Shown in pieces: positions 35,006-46,818 of a stretch of 60,281 bases of DNA. A program made the position numbers and the translations under genes. Each line of letters starts with the position of its first letter. Positions within the stretch are counted from its first letter, which is position 1. Source of the DNA: Verrucomicrobiota bacterium (GTDB lineage: Bacteria > Verrucomicrobiota > Verrucomicrobiia > Opitutales > Opitutaceae); contig JAFEGX010000031.1 in the NCBI GenBank assembly GCA_018239675.1, positions 1 through 60,281 of the forward strand, in the 5' to 3' direction. The notes beneath the pieces are model-generated. The model was not told the DNA's origin. It saw nothing but the letters and a program-made list of their open reading frames with translations, and made no database searches.

Positions 35006-36301
35006 TTACGCCGCGTTTTGCTTCGGCTCGGACTTGCCGGAGCGGCGGAGGGTCGGGCGGCGCCTGCCGGCGACCACCGCGGAGTCGATCACGACCTCGC
35101 TCACGTCCTCGCGCTGCGGGAGATCATACATCACCTCGAGCATGAGGTTCTCCATGATCGAGCGCAGGGCGCGGGCGCCGGTCTTGAGCTCGATCGCCTT
35201 GGCGGCGATGGCGCGGACGGCGTCGGGCGTGAACTTCAGGCGGACCCCGTCCATCGCGAAGAGCTTCGAATACTGCTTCACCATCGCATTCTTCGTGCGG
35301 AGCAGAATCTTCTCGAGATCGGCGACCTGGAGCTGGTCGAGCACCGAGACCACCGGCAGACGGCCGATGAACTCGGGGATCATGCCGAAGCGGATGAGGT
35401 CCTCGGGTGCGAGCGACTTCATCATCTGCTCGGGCTTGAGGGCCTCCTCCTCCTGCGCGCGGATCGACGAGAAGCCCATGCCGCGGGAGCCGAGCCGCCG
35501 CTGCACAATCGCGTCGAGGCCGACGAAGGCGCCACCGCAGATGAAGAGAATGTTCGACGTGTTGATCTGGACGTATTCCTGGTTCGGGTGCTTGCGCCCC
35601 CCCTGTGGCGGGACGTTGCAGGTGGTGCCCTCAAGAATCTTGAGCAGCGCCTGCTGCACGCCCTCGCCGGAAACGTCGCGCGTGATGGAGACGTTCTCCG
35701 TCTTGCGGCCGATCTTGTCGATCTCGTCGATGTAGATGATCCCACACTCGGCGCGCTTCACGTCGTAGTTCGCGTTCTGCAGCAGGCGAAGGACGACGTT
35801 CTCGACGTCCTCACCCACGTAGCCGGCCTCGGTCAGCGTCGTGGCGTCGGAGATGGCAAACGGCACATCGAGGATCTTCGCGAGGGTCCGGGCCAGCAGG
35901 GTCTTGCCGGAGCCGGTCGGGCCGACGAGGAGGATGTTGCTCTTCTCGACCTCGACGCCGTCGAACTCCGGCGACAGGGCGACGCCCTCCTTGGCGGCGT
36001 CGTTGCCGCTGAAGGCGAGTCGCTTGAAATGGTTGTACACCGCGACCGAGAGTACCTTCTTGGCGTGTTCCTGGCCGATGACGAAGTCGTCGAGGGTCTT
36101 CTTGATCTCGGACGGCTTGACGAGGCGGAAGGCGGGCTTGGTCTCCGCGGCGGGCGTCTTGACCTCCCGGTCAATGATCGTCTTGCAGACGTTGACGCAC
36201 GAGTCGCAGATGTAGACCCCGGGGCCGGCAATGATCTTTTTCACCTCGGCCTGCGATTTTCCGCAGAAGGAGCAGAGGGTCATTCGGGAGGATTTGGCCA
36301 T
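35006..36301 (-). CDS. clpX: ATP-dependent Clp protease ATP-binding subunit ClpX
   Basis: 431-aa AAA+ unfoldase that feeds substrates to ClpP. N-terminal zinc-binding domain with C10, C13, C32, C35; Walker A GPTGSGKT (127-134); pore loop GYVGED; Walker B IIYIDEID; sensor region IPEFIGRLP. The ClpP-docking loop, usually I/L-G-F, reads RGMGFSS, so Met replaces Ile. It lies downstream of clpP and tig on the same strand, the standard tig-clpP-clpX order. Length and all key residues are normal. Confidence 0.97.
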   Translation of the reverse strand: MAKSSRMTLCSFCGKSQAEVKKIIAGPGVYICDSCVNVCKTIIDREVKTPAAETKPAFRLVKPSEIKKTLDDFVIGQEHAKKVLSVAVYNHFKRLAFSGNDAAKEGVALSPEFDGVEVEKSNILLVGPTGSGKTLLARTLAKILDVPFAISDATTLTEAGYVGEDVENVVLRLLQNANYDVKRAECGIIYIDEIDKIGRKTENVSITRDVSGEGVQQALLKILEGTTCNVPPQGGRKHPNQEYVQINTSNILFICGGAFVGLDAIVQRRLGSRGMGFSSIRAQEEEALKPEQMMKSLAPEDLIRFGMIPEFIGRLPVVSVLDQLQVADLEKILLRTKNAMVKQYSKLFAMDGVRLKFTPDAVRAIAAKAIELKTGARALRSIMENLMLEVMYDLPQREDVSEVVIDSAVVAGRRRPTLRRSGKSEPKQNAA

Positions 36302-36363
36302 GGCTTAGCGTGGCGGACGCGGGGTCCGCGTGTCGAGGGCGCAGTTTGTCACGAATCGGCCGC

Positions 36364-36984
36364 TCAGGCGGCCGGCTGAACCGCGAGTTTCTGGGCCTCG
36401 CGGTTCGACTCAACCACGTGATCCACAAGGCCGTAGGCCTTCGCCTCCTCGGCGCTCAGGTAGTAGTCACGGTCGGAGTCCTTCTCGATCTGGGCCGCGG
36501 ACTTGCCGGTGTGCTTGGCGAGGGTCTCGTTGAGGGTCTTGCGCCAGCGGAGGATCTCCTTGGCCGCGATGGCGATGTCGGCCGTCTGGCCGCCGGCGCC
36601 GCCGCTCGGCTGGTGGATCATGACGCGACTGTTGGGCAGGGCGAAGCGCTTGCCCTTGGTGCCGGCGGCGAGAAGCACGGTGCTCATGCTCGCCGCCATG
36701 CCGAGACAGTACGTCGCGATGTCATAGGGCATGAACCGCATGGTGTCGTAGATCGCCATGCCGCTCGTCACCACGCCGCCCGGCGAATTAATGTAGAGGT
36801 AGACGTCCTTCTTCGGGTCCTCCATCTGGAGGAAGAGCATCTGGGCGATGACCACGTTCGCGACCCCGTCATCAATCGGCGTGCCGATGAAGATGATGCG
36901 GTCCTTCAGCAGCCGGGAATAGATGTCCATCGACCGCTCGCCGCGGCCGGTGTTTTCAAGGACGATGGGAACGTAATAGCTCAC
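36364..36984 (-). CDS. clpP: ATP-dependent Clp protease proteolytic subunit ClpP
   Basis: 206-aa serine protease forming the tetradecameric barrel used by ClpX. The catalytic triad is visible: S99 in GMAASMST, H124 in MIHQPSGG and D172 in DSDRDYYLS. Family block [19 protein letters not shown] is intact. Lies 21 nt after tig and 62 nt before clpX, so probably co-transcribed. Confidence 0.97.
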   Translation of the reverse strand: MSYYVPIVLENTGRGERSMDIYSRLLKDRIIFIGTPIDDGVANVVIAQMLFLQMEDPKKDVYLYINSPGGVVTSGMAIYDTMRFMPYDIATYCLGMAASMSTVLLAAGTKGKRFALPNSRVMIHQPSGGAGGQTADIAIAAKEILRWRKTLNETLAKHTGKSAAQIEKDSDRDYYLSAEEAKAYGLVDHVVESNREAQKLAVQPAA

Positions 36985-37005
36985 GATGGGAGGTGGATTG
37001 CTCGT

Positions 37006-38331
37006 TTAGGAGGCCTTCGGTGTGATGGTGCTGACCTTAGCCTTGGAGACGAGGAAATCAACCGCCTTGTCGAAAATGATCGATTGCTGCACGGCGCGGA
37101 GCTGCTCGCGGTCGGTGGTGAGGGCCTTGACGAGCTTGTCCGGCTTCTGCTGGGTCCGCATCGCCTCGCGGTAGACGAACGCGTCGATGTCCTTCTCGTC
37201 GACCGAGATTTTCTCGGCCTCGGCGATCTTGGCCAGCACCAGCTGGACCTTGACGCGCTTCATGGCCGCCTTGCGGGCGTTCTCGAAGAGCTCCTTCTTG
37301 TCCTTCTCGAACTGTTCCTGGGGCACGCCGCGCCGCATGTTCTCCTCGATGAACTGGCGCAGCACCGACTGCGTCTCGTTCTCGACGAGCGACTCCGGCA
37401 CCTGGAACTCGACCTTGGACGCCAGCGCCTCGGTCACCTGGCGGCGCTGCTCGGAGCGGTTCTGGTATTCCTTCTGGAGCTTGAGATTGTTGCGCACGCT
37501 CGCCTTCAGGGCGTCGAGATTCTCGGCGCGGTTGGCCTTGAAGAAGGCCTCGTCGAGCGGCGGCAGGGCGCGCTCGCGGACCTCGAGCACCTCGACCGCA
37601 TAGGTCGCCGCCTTGCCGGCCAGCGCCGGGATCGCGGCGAAATCGGCCGGGAACGTGACGGTCACGCTCTTCTTCTCGCCGGCCTTGAGCCCGGCCAGCT
37701 GCTTGCCGAGGCCGGGAATCACGCCCTCGTGCGCCCCCTCGACCTCCTCCCAGGTCTGCGGGACCTTGCCGTAGATGCCCTTGTCCGGGGCCAGCTCGGC
37801 GATGGCCTTGCCGTCGACGCTGCCTTCGTAGGACAGCTTCACGTAGTCGCCCTTTGCAGCCGGACGGTCGGCGACCTTGAACTCCGCGCGCTCGGCGCGC
37901 AGGCCCTCGATCACCTGGTCAACCTCGGCGTCGGACGAGTCGGTCGAGGCCACCTCGGTCGGGAGCCCGGCATACTCGGGCAGCTTGAATTCGGGACGGA
38001 CGTCGACGGTGATGGTGATGGCCGCCGAGAGGCCCGGCTCCACCTGGCCCGGCTCGACGTTCACGATGTTGAGGACATCGAGCTTCTTCTCGTCCATCGC
38101 GCCGCGGTAGGCCTTGGAAACCACCTTCTGCTTGAACTCCTCCGCGATCTCCTTGCCAAAGCGCTTGGCCACCATGGCGGCGGGGGCCTTGCCCGGGCGG
38201 AAGCCCGGGAGGCGGACCTGCTGCGTGATCTCGGCGACCACGGCCTGGTGCTCGGCATCGACCTCGCCCTTGTCCAGGGAGACGACGAGGCTCTTGCGGG
38301 TGTCGGAAACGGAGTTCAGTTGGATGTTCAC
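37006..38331 (-). CDS. tig: Trigger factor (ribosome-associated chaperone)
   Basis: 441-aa product starting MNIQLNSVSDTRKSLVVSL. The ribosome-docking region normally GFRxGKxP is present as GFRPGKAPAAMVAKRFG (about 44-60). A PPIase-like middle domain (GDYVKLSYEGSVDGK) and a long charged helical C-terminal domain follow. It binds nascent chains at the ribosome exit tunnel. First gene of the tig-clpP-clpX cluster, diverging from tsaB over 127 nt. Confidence 0.94.
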   Translation of the reverse strand: MNIQLNSVSDTRKSLVVSLDKGEVDAEHQAVVAEITQQVRLPGFRPGKAPAAMVAKRFGKEIAEEFKQKVVSKAYRGAMDEKKLDVLNIVNVEPGQVEPGLSAAITITVDVRPEFKLPEYAGLPTEVASTDSSDAEVDQVIEGLRAERAEFKVADRPAAKGDYVKLSYEGSVDGKAIAELAPDKGIYGKVPQTWEEVEGAHEGVIPGLGKQLAGLKAGEKKSVTVTFPADFAAIPALAGKAATYAVEVLEVRERALPPLDEAFFKANRAENLDALKASVRNNLKLQKEYQNRSEQRRQVTEALASKVEFQVPESLVENETQSVLRQFIEENMRRGVPQEQFEKDKKELFENARKAAMKRVKVQLVLAKIAEAEKISVDEKDIDAFVYREAMRTQQKPDKLVKALTTDREQLRAVQQSIIFDKAVDFLVSKAKVSTITPKAS

Positions 38332-38372
38332 GGGAGAAGGCGTCGGAGTGGTTTCGAGCTAAAGAATCGGTC

Positions 38373-38400
38373 AAGGTAGGGGGCTCGCCAGTGTGGTCAA
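38373..38400 (-). promoter_or_regulatory. tig: Possible sigma-70-type promoter for tig-clpP-clpX
   Basis: On the minus strand TTGACC (38395-38400) is followed, after 16 nt, by TACCTT (38373-38378), about 40 nt upstream of the tig start. The -35 matches well, the -10 only partly. Confidence 0.3.
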
Positions 38401-38458
38401 TGCCTGATTCTGCACGCTTGCGCGGCGGCGCCCGCCGCCGTTTCGTGACCTCTGGAAC

Positions 38459-39088
38459 ATGCCGACCTTCCGCCAGATCCTCACCGCCCACGCCCCGGTC
38501 GTGCTGATCGATGCCGCGTCCGCCCGGGTGCAAGTGGCGCTGCTGCTGGCGGGCGACGGGACGGGCAGCTGGGCCGATGCCCTGGCCGACGCGGGCACCG
38601 GCGTGTTCCGCGGCCTGGCACAGCTGGGGGTCCAGCCGGATCACGCCGGCGCCTTCGTCTACTGCGACGGTCCCGGCTCGATCCTCGGCGTCCGCACCGT
38701 GGCCGCCGCACTCCGCACCTGGACACTGCTGCGATCGCGGCCGGTGTTCGCCTACCACAGCCTCGCGGTCGTGGCCGCCGCCCTCGGCCGGCCCGGCGCG
38801 CGGGTCATTGCCGACGCCCGGCGCGACACCTGGCATTGCCTGACGGCGGGCGGCCCGCTGCAGCGCGTGCCGACGGCCGAGCTCGCGCCACCGCTCGTGA
38901 TGCCCGAGGGCTTCCGGCACTGGTCGCCGCTCCCGGCCGGCGTGGAACTCGTCCCCTACTCGCTTGCCGCCCTGATCCCGCGCGTCCTCGACGCCGAAGT
39001 GCTGCGGTCGGCACCGGAGCCCGATGCCTTCCTGCACGAGGAGCCGAGCTACGTCACCTGGACACCCCAGATCCACCGCGCGCCATGA
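38459..39088 (+). CDS. tsaB: tRNA threonylcarbamoyladenosine biosynthesis protein TsaB-like
   Basis: 209-aa member of the TsaB/ASKHA family, scaffold partner of TsaD for t6A37 modification of tRNA. VVLIDAASARVQVALL is the N-terminal ASKHA strand; CDGPGSILGVRTVAAALRTW corresponds to the TsaB hallmark GPGSFTGLRIG. The sequence is divergent from the enterobacterial protein (for instance Ile-Leu instead of Phe-Thr). It overlaps alr by 4 nt; tsaB-alr adjacency suggests co-translation. Confidence 0.82.
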   Translation: MPTFRQILTAHAPVVLIDAASARVQVALLLAGDGTGSWADALADAGTGVFRGLAQLGVQPDHAGAFVYCDGPGSILGVRTVAAALRTWTLLRSRPVFAYHSLAVVAAALGRPGARVIADARRDTWHCLTAGGPLQRVPTAELAPPLVMPEGFRHWSPLPAGVELVPYSLAALIPRVLDAEVLRSAPEPDAFLHEEPSYVTWTPQIHRAP

Positions 39089-40239
39089 ACCCTGCGCCCG
39101 CCTCCCGCCTGCCCCTGCGCTGCTGGGCCGAGATCGACCTCGCCGCCCTGGAGCGCAACCTCCGCCTGATCCGGGCGTCGCTGCCGGCGCACATCCGCTA
39201 CGTGGCCGTCGTCAAGGCCGACGCCTACGGCCACGGCCTGCCCCAGACTGCCGCCCGCCTGATGCATGCCGGCGCCGACCTGTTCGCCGTTGCCACCTTG
39301 TCCGAGGCTGCGACCGTCCGCGACCTCGGGCCGGGCTGGCCGGTCCTGCTCCTGAGCCCGCTGCTGCCGGAGGAAGACCGTTATCTCGCCGACCTGGATC
39401 TGGCGGCCACGGTGTCGACGGCCGACGAGGTGGCGCGGTTTGCCGCGGTGGGCCGCGACTCGGGCCGCCCGGTTTCAGTTCACCTCAAGATCGACACCGG
39501 GATGGGCCGGCTCGGCGTCTGGCACGAGCGGGCGGCCGAGCTGTACACCGCGATCACCGCCACGCCGCATCTGCGGCTGGCGGGGGTGTTCACCCACTTT
39601 GCCAGCCCCGACGACGACGCGGCCTTCACGGCCGAGCAGCGCCGACGTTTCCTGGCCGCGCTCGAGCGCTGCCCGGGCCTGCGCCTCGACCAGCTCTTCG
39701 TGCATGCGGACAACTCGTCCGGCCTCGAAACCATGCCCGGCGCGAGCCCGTTCAATGCCGTGCGCGTTGGACTGCTCCAGTTCGGCATCCTGCCCCATCC
39801 GAACTCCCTTCTCGCGCAGGTCCACACCGAGCCGGTCTTTAGCTTCCGCACGCGGATCGGCATCGTGAAGACGCTGCCCAAGGGCACGACGATCAGCTAC
39901 GGGCGCACCCACACGCTCGCCCGCGACGCCACCGTGGCCATCCTCTGCGGCGGTTACGGCGACGGCATCCCGCGCGCCGCCAGCAACCGCGCGCAGGTCC
40001 TGATCCGGGGACGGCGCTGTCCCGTGCTGGGCCGCGTCACGATGGACCAGACGATTGTCGACGTGACCGGCGTGCCGGACGCGCGCTGCGGCGACGAGGC
40101 CGTGCTGGTCGGTCGCCAGGACGGTGCGGAGATCTCGATCACGGAATTCAGCCGCTGGGCGGACACGATCCCGTGGGAGACCCTTTGCTCCGTGACCAAG
40201 CGCGTGCCGCGGGTCTACCGAACCGCGCTGGGCGTCTAG
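39085..40239 (+). CDS. alr: Alanine racemase
   Basis: 384-aa PLP enzyme making D-alanine for peptidoglycan. The PLP lysine is K44 in VVKADAYGHG; the second catalytic base is the tyrosine of ISYGRTH near residue 272; HADNSSGLE and VTMDQTIVDV are further family blocks. ATG at 39085 overlaps the tsaB stop. Its stop codon TAG lies within the left terminus of an inverted-repeat element. Confidence 0.95.
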   Translation: MNPAPASRLPLRCWAEIDLAALERNLRLIRASLPAHIRYVAVVKADAYGHGLPQTAARLMHAGADLFAVATLSEAATVRDLGPGWPVLLLSPLLPEEDRYLADLDLAATVSTADEVARFAAVGRDSGRPVSVHLKIDTGMGRLGVWHERAAELYTAITATPHLRLAGVFTHFASPDDDAAFTAEQRRRFLAALERCPGLRLDQLFVHADNSSGLETMPGASPFNAVRVGLLQFGILPHPNSLLAQVHTEPVFSFRTRIGIVKTLPKGTTISYGRTHTLARDATVAILCGGYGDGIPRAASNRAQVLIRGRRCPVLGRVTMDQTIVDVTGVPDARCGDEAVLVGRQDGAEISITEFSRWADTIPWETLCSVTKRVPRVYRTALGV

Positions 40240-40424
40240 AGCATTATAAAAAGACTCGTAGCCGCAAAGATGCGCAAAGCGCGCAAGAAAATCTTCGCCA
40301 CAGCGATTCGACCTACTTTGGCAGTAACCCGAGGTAAACGATCCCTCTGCCGTTCGAGCTGGAATCGGATGTTCTGCGTTTTTTGCGCCTCTTTGCGGCT
40401 ACACCATTATTGAATTCGCTCTAG
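40236..40424. repeat. 189-bp inverted-repeat (MITE-like) element
   Basis: Ends are perfect 7-nt inverted repeats CTAGAGC / GCTCTAG. At equal distance from both ends (15 nt) comes a second, longer repeat pair: GTAGCCGCAAAGATGCGCAAA (positions 40258-40278) and its complement with one mismatch (40382-40402). The centre shows no coding potential. The left end includes the alr stop codon. The short palindromic CTAG at both ends could be part of the termini or a target duplication. No transposase is seen nearby, so a non-autonomous or regulatory element is likely. Confidence 0.65.
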
Positions 40425-40467
40425 CGTTCGGCCGAAACCTGGCCGCGCGCCGCGACGTCATTCCGGC

Positions 40468-41961
40468 ATGAGCCCCACGATCGCCCCGGCCGAGGCCTGG
40501 CTGCCGCTGCCCCCCGCAGAATGGGATGCCGCGGCGGCCCGTCATCTGCTCCGTCGCGCAGGCTGGACCGCGCGCCCGGCCGAGACCGAGCGGGCCGTGA
40601 AGGAAGGGCTGGCCGCCACCCTCGACCGGCTGTTTCCCGCCCAACCTGCGCCGCTGGTCCTGCCCGACGCGGTGGCCAAACTGCGCGCGGAAGCCCCGGC
40701 GCTGGCGCGGGGCCTGCAGGGGGCGACCGACGATCAGGAGCGCCGCCGGCTGCGCCGGGAGGCACGGGAGCGCACCCAGGCGGCGCTGCAGGATCTGAGC
40801 CTGGCCTGGCTGCAGTACGCCGCGCAGCCGGACCAGGCCGCCTTCGCGAAGTGGGTGCTGTTCCTCAGCGACGTGTACGTCGTGGGCATCGAGAAAGTGA
40901 AGAACACCGTCCTCATCGCCGATCACTACGACCTGCTCGCCCGCCACGCCCTCGGCCCGGCGCCCGAGCTCACCAAGGCGGTCTCACGGTCGCCGGCGAT
41001 GGTCGTCTACCTCGACCTCAACCAGAACCGGCCCGACGCCCCGAACGAGAATTTCGCGCGCGAGCTGTTCGAGCTCTTTGTCCTCGGCGAAGGCCACTAC
41101 ACCGAGGCCGACATCAAGCAGGCCGCCCGCGCCTTCACCGGCTACCGCCAGCTGCTCGGCACCTACCGCTTCGCGCCACGGCAGCATGACGGCGGCGTGA
41201 AAACGGTGTTCGGCGAGACCGGGCGGTTCGGCGGCGACGATGTCATTGACCTGGCCTACGGGCAGCCCGCCGCCGCGACGTTCCTGCCGCACGAGCTGGT
41301 GAAATTCTACCTTTCCGACCAGCCCCTGCCGCCCGAGTGGCTCGTGCCGCTGGGGGACGAGTGGCGCCGGCGCGGCTTTCACCTGCGCGAGCTCGCCAGG
41401 CTCTTTTTCGGCAGCCGGCTGTTCTACGCGCCGGAGAACCGCGGCGACTTCATCAAGAGCCCCGTGCAGTTCTATCTCGGGCTCATGCAGGACCTCGACC
41501 TGGACGTCACGCCGCTCGCCCGGACGGCCCTCGTCCCGCTGCGGCAGATGGGCCAGGTATTGTTCGATCCGCCGAACGTTCGCGGCTGGGTCGGCGGGCG
41601 TAACTGGATCAACTCCTCCACCCTCGCGGCACGCCGGCAGCTGGTCGAGGCCCTGTTCCGTCCGCTCCGCGAGGAAGTCCTGAACGCCGACGAGCAGCGG
41701 GCGCTGGCGGCCGCCCGGTCCGCGGGCCCGAAACGCTTCACGGTCGAGCGCACGCGCTTCGCCGCGCTGGCACCGCTCGATCCCGGGGCGGCCACGGATG
41801 GGCTGCTGGGTGAATTTCTCGCCCTGGCGCCCACCGCGCCTTTCCGCGAACAGGTGAGACGGTATCTTGCCTCCGCCGCCGACGATGCTACTCATCGGGG
41901 CGAGCGCCTCCGGCGCGCCGCGGTGATCCTGCTCCAATCCCCCGAGTATCAGCTCTGCTAA
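40468..41961 (+). CDS. DUF1800 family protein
   Basis: 497-aa protein of the DUF1800 family. Distinctive blocks: HLLRRAGWTARPAE at the start, PNENFARELFELFVLGEGHYTE (core of the family) near residue 192, FTGYR, PHELVKFYLSD and FDPPNVRGWVGGRNWIN. Function is unknown; DUF1800 genes are nearly always followed by a DUF1501 gene, as here (3 nt downstream), and occur mostly in Planctomycetes, Verrucomicrobia and some Proteobacteria. Confidence 0.88.
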   Translation: MSPTIAPAEAWLPLPPAEWDAAAARHLLRRAGWTARPAETERAVKEGLAATLDRLFPAQPAPLVLPDAVAKLRAEAPALARGLQGATDDQERRRLRREARERTQAALQDLSLAWLQYAAQPDQAAFAKWVLFLSDVYVVGIEKVKNTVLIADHYDLLARHALGPAPELTKAVSRSPAMVVYLDLNQNRPDAPNENFARELFELFVLGEGHYTEADIKQAARAFTGYRQLLGTYRFAPRQHDGGVKTVFGETGRFGGDDVIDLAYGQPAAATFLPHELVKFYLSDQPLPPEWLVPLGDEWRRRGFHLRELARLFFGSRLFYAPENRGDFIKSPVQFYLGLMQDLDLDVTPLARTALVPLRQMGQVLFDPPNVRGWVGGRNWINSSTLAARRQLVEALFRPLREEVLNADEQRALAAARSAGPKRFTVERTRFAALAPLDPGAATDGLLGEFLALAPTAPFREQVRRYLASAADDATHRGERLRRAAVILLQSPEYQLC

Positions 41962-41964
41962 GCC

Positions 41965-43215
41965 ATGCCCTCGAACCTGCCCGCCGCCCTGCCCACCACC
42001 CGTCGCGAGTTCCTCCAATGGTCCGGCCGGGGCATCGGCCTCCTCGCCTTCAGCCGGTTTGCGCCGGCCTTCCTCGTCCAGACCTCGGCCGCCGGCACCG
42101 CGGCGCCGGAGACCGGCCGGCCGATCCTGGTTCTGGTCCAGCTGGCCGGCGGCAATGACGGCCTCAATACCCTCGTGCCGTTCGAGGACGCGGACTACTA
42201 CCGCCTGCGCCCGACGCTGGCGATCGGCCGGGACCGCGTGCTGCGCCTGACCGACACCCACGGGCTGCACCCGGCGTGTGCGGACCTGACGCGGCTCTAC
42301 CACGAGGGCCGCCTCGGCATCGTGCAGAACGTCGGCTATCCCAATCCCAACCGCAGCCACTTCCGCTCCACGGAGATCTGGGAGACGGCCAGTGAGAGCG
42401 GCGAGTTTCGCACCGACGGCTGGCTGGGCCGGTTCATGGACAACGCGTGTGCCGGGCAGCCGGCTTCCCACGACCCCGTGGGGATCCATCTCAGCGACAG
42501 TGAACCCCAGTCGTTCGCCAGCCCGCATGACCACCCCACCTTCGGGCTGAGCCCGCGGGGCGGGCGCCTGCGCGAGAACGAGGAAAACCGCCGCCTGCTT
42601 GAGGCGCTGGCCGGCATCAGCGGCCCGGCGGAAAATGACAACGCGTCCTTCCTCCGGCACACGCTCATGGACTCGCTCGTTACGGAGCGGAAGGTCCAGG
42701 AGATCCTCGGCGCCTACCGGCCCGAGGCGGAGTACCCGGCCAACCCCTTCGCCCACTCCCTCCGGAGCGTCGCCGCCCTGATCGCCGCGGGGCTGCCGAC
42801 CCGCGTGTATTTCGTCTCCCTGAGCGGCTTCGACACCCACAGCAACCAGGCGAACCAGCAGGCCAATCTGCTTGGCACGCTCTCAGCCGGATTGGCCGCC
42901 TTTCAGCAGGACCTGGTGCACCGCCGTCTGGACGGCCAGGTGCTCACCATGACCTTTTCCGAGTTCGGCCGCCGGCCGAATGAGAACGAGAGCCGCGGCA
43001 CCGACCACGGCACGGCGGCGCCGCTGTTCGTCATGGGCACCCGCGTGAAGGGCGGCCTCCACGGCACGGCACCCTCGCTTCGCCTGCCGCCGAACCAGGA
43101 CCTCGCGTTCAGCACCGACTTCCGCGGCGTCTACGCCGCGATGCTCGACCGCTGGCTCGGCTGCCCGTCCGAGAAAGTGCTTGGCGGAAAATTCGCCCCG
43201 GTGCCGGTCGTCTGA
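41965..43215 (+). CDS. DUF1501 family protein with Tat signal
   Basis: 416-aa protein with a twin-arginine signal: TTRREFLQWSGRGIGLLAFS (about 11-30), so export to the periplasm in folded form is predicted. The mature part belongs to the DUF1501 sulfatase/alkaline-phosphatase-like superfamily: LVQLAGGNDGLNTLVPFED, SGFDTHSNQ, FSEFGRRPNENESRGTDHG. Metal-ligand-like Asp/His residues are present but activity is not established. Forms a pair with the DUF1800 gene. Confidence 0.88.
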   Translation: MPSNLPAALPTTRREFLQWSGRGIGLLAFSRFAPAFLVQTSAAGTAAPETGRPILVLVQLAGGNDGLNTLVPFEDADYYRLRPTLAIGRDRVLRLTDTHGLHPACADLTRLYHEGRLGIVQNVGYPNPNRSHFRSTEIWETASESGEFRTDGWLGRFMDNACAGQPASHDPVGIHLSDSEPQSFASPHDHPTFGLSPRGGRLRENEENRRLLEALAGISGPAENDNASFLRHTLMDSLVTERKVQEILGAYRPEAEYPANPFAHSLRSVAALIAAGLPTRVYFVSLSGFDTHSNQANQQANLLGTLSAGLAAFQQDLVHRRLDGQVLTMTFSEFGRRPNENESRGTDHGTAAPLFVMGTRVKGGLHGTAPSLRLPPNQDLAFSTDFRGVYAAMLDRWLGCPSEKVLGGKFAPVPVV

Positions 43216-43239
43216 CCGCGGATTGCCAACCGGGCCGGA

Positions 43240-44622
43240 TCACTTGCCGATGCCGTAGGTGCGGAAGCCGAGGGTGTTGAGCTTGGCCAAGTCGAGGATG
43301 TTGCGGCCGTCGAAGACGAACGCCGGCTTGTTCATCGCCGCGAGAATCCTCCCGTAGTCGAGCCGCTTGAACTCGTCCCACTCCGTGACGACGGCAATGG
43401 CGTGCGCCCCGGCGCAGGCCTCGTAGGCGTCCTTGGCGACGGTCAGGCGCGGGTTCTCCCCGCTCCCCTGGCCTGAGCCGTTCGAAGGCTTGCCCAGGAC
43501 ATCGGCATGGATTTCGTCGGCCGGCACCTTCGGGTCGTAGACCACGACGTGCGCCTGCTCCGCGAGGAGGTCGCGGCACACGCTGATCGCGGCCGACTCG
43601 CGCGTGTCGTTGGTGTCCTTCTTGAATGCGAACCCGAGCACGGCAATGCGCTTGTCGGCGACGGTGCCGAACAGCGCGCGCACGATCTTCTGCGCGAAGC
43701 GGCGTTTCTGGTAGTCGTTCATGCGGACCACGCTGTCCCAGTACGTCGCCACCTCGGGCAGGCCGAAGTGCTCGCAGAGGTAGACAAGGTTGAGGATGTC
43801 CTTCTGGAAGCAGGAGCCGCCGAAGCCGACGGAAGCCTTGAGGAACTTCGGGCCGATGCGCGAGTCCTTGCCGATGGCGTTCGCCACCTCGTCGACGTCG
43901 GCGCCGGTGGCCTCGCAGAGGGCGGAGATCGAGTTGATGGACGAGATGCGCTGGGCGAGGAACGCGTTGGCCACGAGCTTCGAGAGCTCGGACGACCAGA
44001 GGTTGGTGGTGATGATCCGGTCGCGCGGCACCCAGCGGGCGTAGACGTCCACCAGGGTCTGCAGCGCCTTCTCGCCGGTCGGCGTGCGCTCGCCGCCGAT
44101 GAGGACGCGGTCGGGCGACTGCAGGTCGGCCACGGCCGTCCCCTCGGCGAGAAACTCGGGGTTCGACAGCACCTCGAAAGCGATGCCGCGGGCATTGGCG
44201 GCGAGGATGTCCTTGATCGTCTCCGCGGTCTTCACCGGGATCGTGGACTTCTCGACGATGATCTTCGGGCCCGTGGCGGTCTCCGCAATGGTGCGGGCCA
44301 CCGACTCGATGAACCGCAGGTCGGCCGCCCGGCCGGCGCCGACCCCGTAGGTCTTGGTCGGGGTGTTGACGGCCACGAAAATAATGTCCGCGGCCCGGAT
44401 CGCGCCCGTCACGTCGGTGGAAAAGTGCAGGTTGCGCCCCCGGGTCTGCTTCACGACCTCGTCGAGGCCGGGCTCATACACGGGCAGGCGGCCGGAATTC
44501 CACGCCGCAATGCGCGCGGCGTTCATGTCCACGACCTTGACCTCGATGTCCGGGGCCTTGAGCGCGATCATCGCCATGGTTGGGCCGCCCACATAGCCGG
44601 CGCCGATACAGCAGATTTTCAT
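43240..44622 (-). CDS. UDP-glucose 6-dehydrogenase
   Basis: 460-aa enzyme oxidising UDP-glucose to UDP-glucuronate. N-terminal NAD motif [40 protein letters not shown], and the catalytic cysteine in [10 protein letters not shown] (about residue 275). Length and the [13 protein letters not shown] segment match the longer, animal-like UGDH type. A Gly/Ser-rich stretch (GSGQGSGE, near 395) is a small linker insertion. Located on the minus strand about 110 nt after ftsH and separated from it by a terminator; it likely supplies uronic acid to the polysaccharide locus. Confidence 0.93.
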   Translation of the reverse strand: MKICCIGAGYVGGPTMAMIALKAPDIEVKVVDMNAARIAAWNSGRLPVYEPGLDEVVKQTRGRNLHFSTDVTGAIRAADIIFVAVNTPTKTYGVGAGRAADLRFIESVARTIAETATGPKIIVEKSTIPVKTAETIKDILAANARGIAFEVLSNPEFLAEGTAVADLQSPDRVLIGGERTPTGEKALQTLVDVYARWVPRDRIITTNLWSSELSKLVANAFLAQRISSINSISALCEATGADVDEVANAIGKDSRIGPKFLKASVGFGGSCFQKDILNLVYLCEHFGLPEVATYWDSVVRMNDYQKRRFAQKIVRALFGTVADKRIAVLGFAFKKDTNDTRESAAISVCRDLLAEQAHVVVYDPKVPADEIHADVLGKPSNGSGQGSGENPRLTVAKDAYEACAGAHAIAVVTEWDEFKRLDYGRILAAMNKPAFVFDGRNILDLAKLNTLGFRTYGIGK

Positions 44623-44685
44623 GGAGGCGACTCTGGGGGGCGACCCTGCAAATCCAAGGCTGATTTTGCCCGGCCGGCCGGCATG

Positions 44686-44717
44686 AAAAAGGGCCAGCCC
44701 GCGGAAGGGCCGGCCCC
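44686..44717 (-). terminator. ftsH: Rho-independent terminator of ftsH
   Basis: On the minus strand GGGCCGGCCC, a 6-nt loop, GGGCTGGCCC (10-bp stem with one wobble/mismatch), then TTTTT (44686-44690). It lies 16 nt after the ftsH stop. Confidence 0.85.
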
Positions 44718-44732
44718 AGCAATCGGGGTGGA

Positions 44733-46751
<2,019 letters not shown>

Positions 46752-46818
46752 GGGGGATTGGACTGAAGACGCAAAGTGGATGTTCCGGCAGGATAAGTCA
46801 ATTGGCCCGGGAGTGGAA

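Noticed and set aside
36310..38379. A 689-codon plus-strand open frame across clpP and tig
   Set aside because: Antisense shadow of well-identified genes; Leu/Asp/His-biased sequence without any motif.
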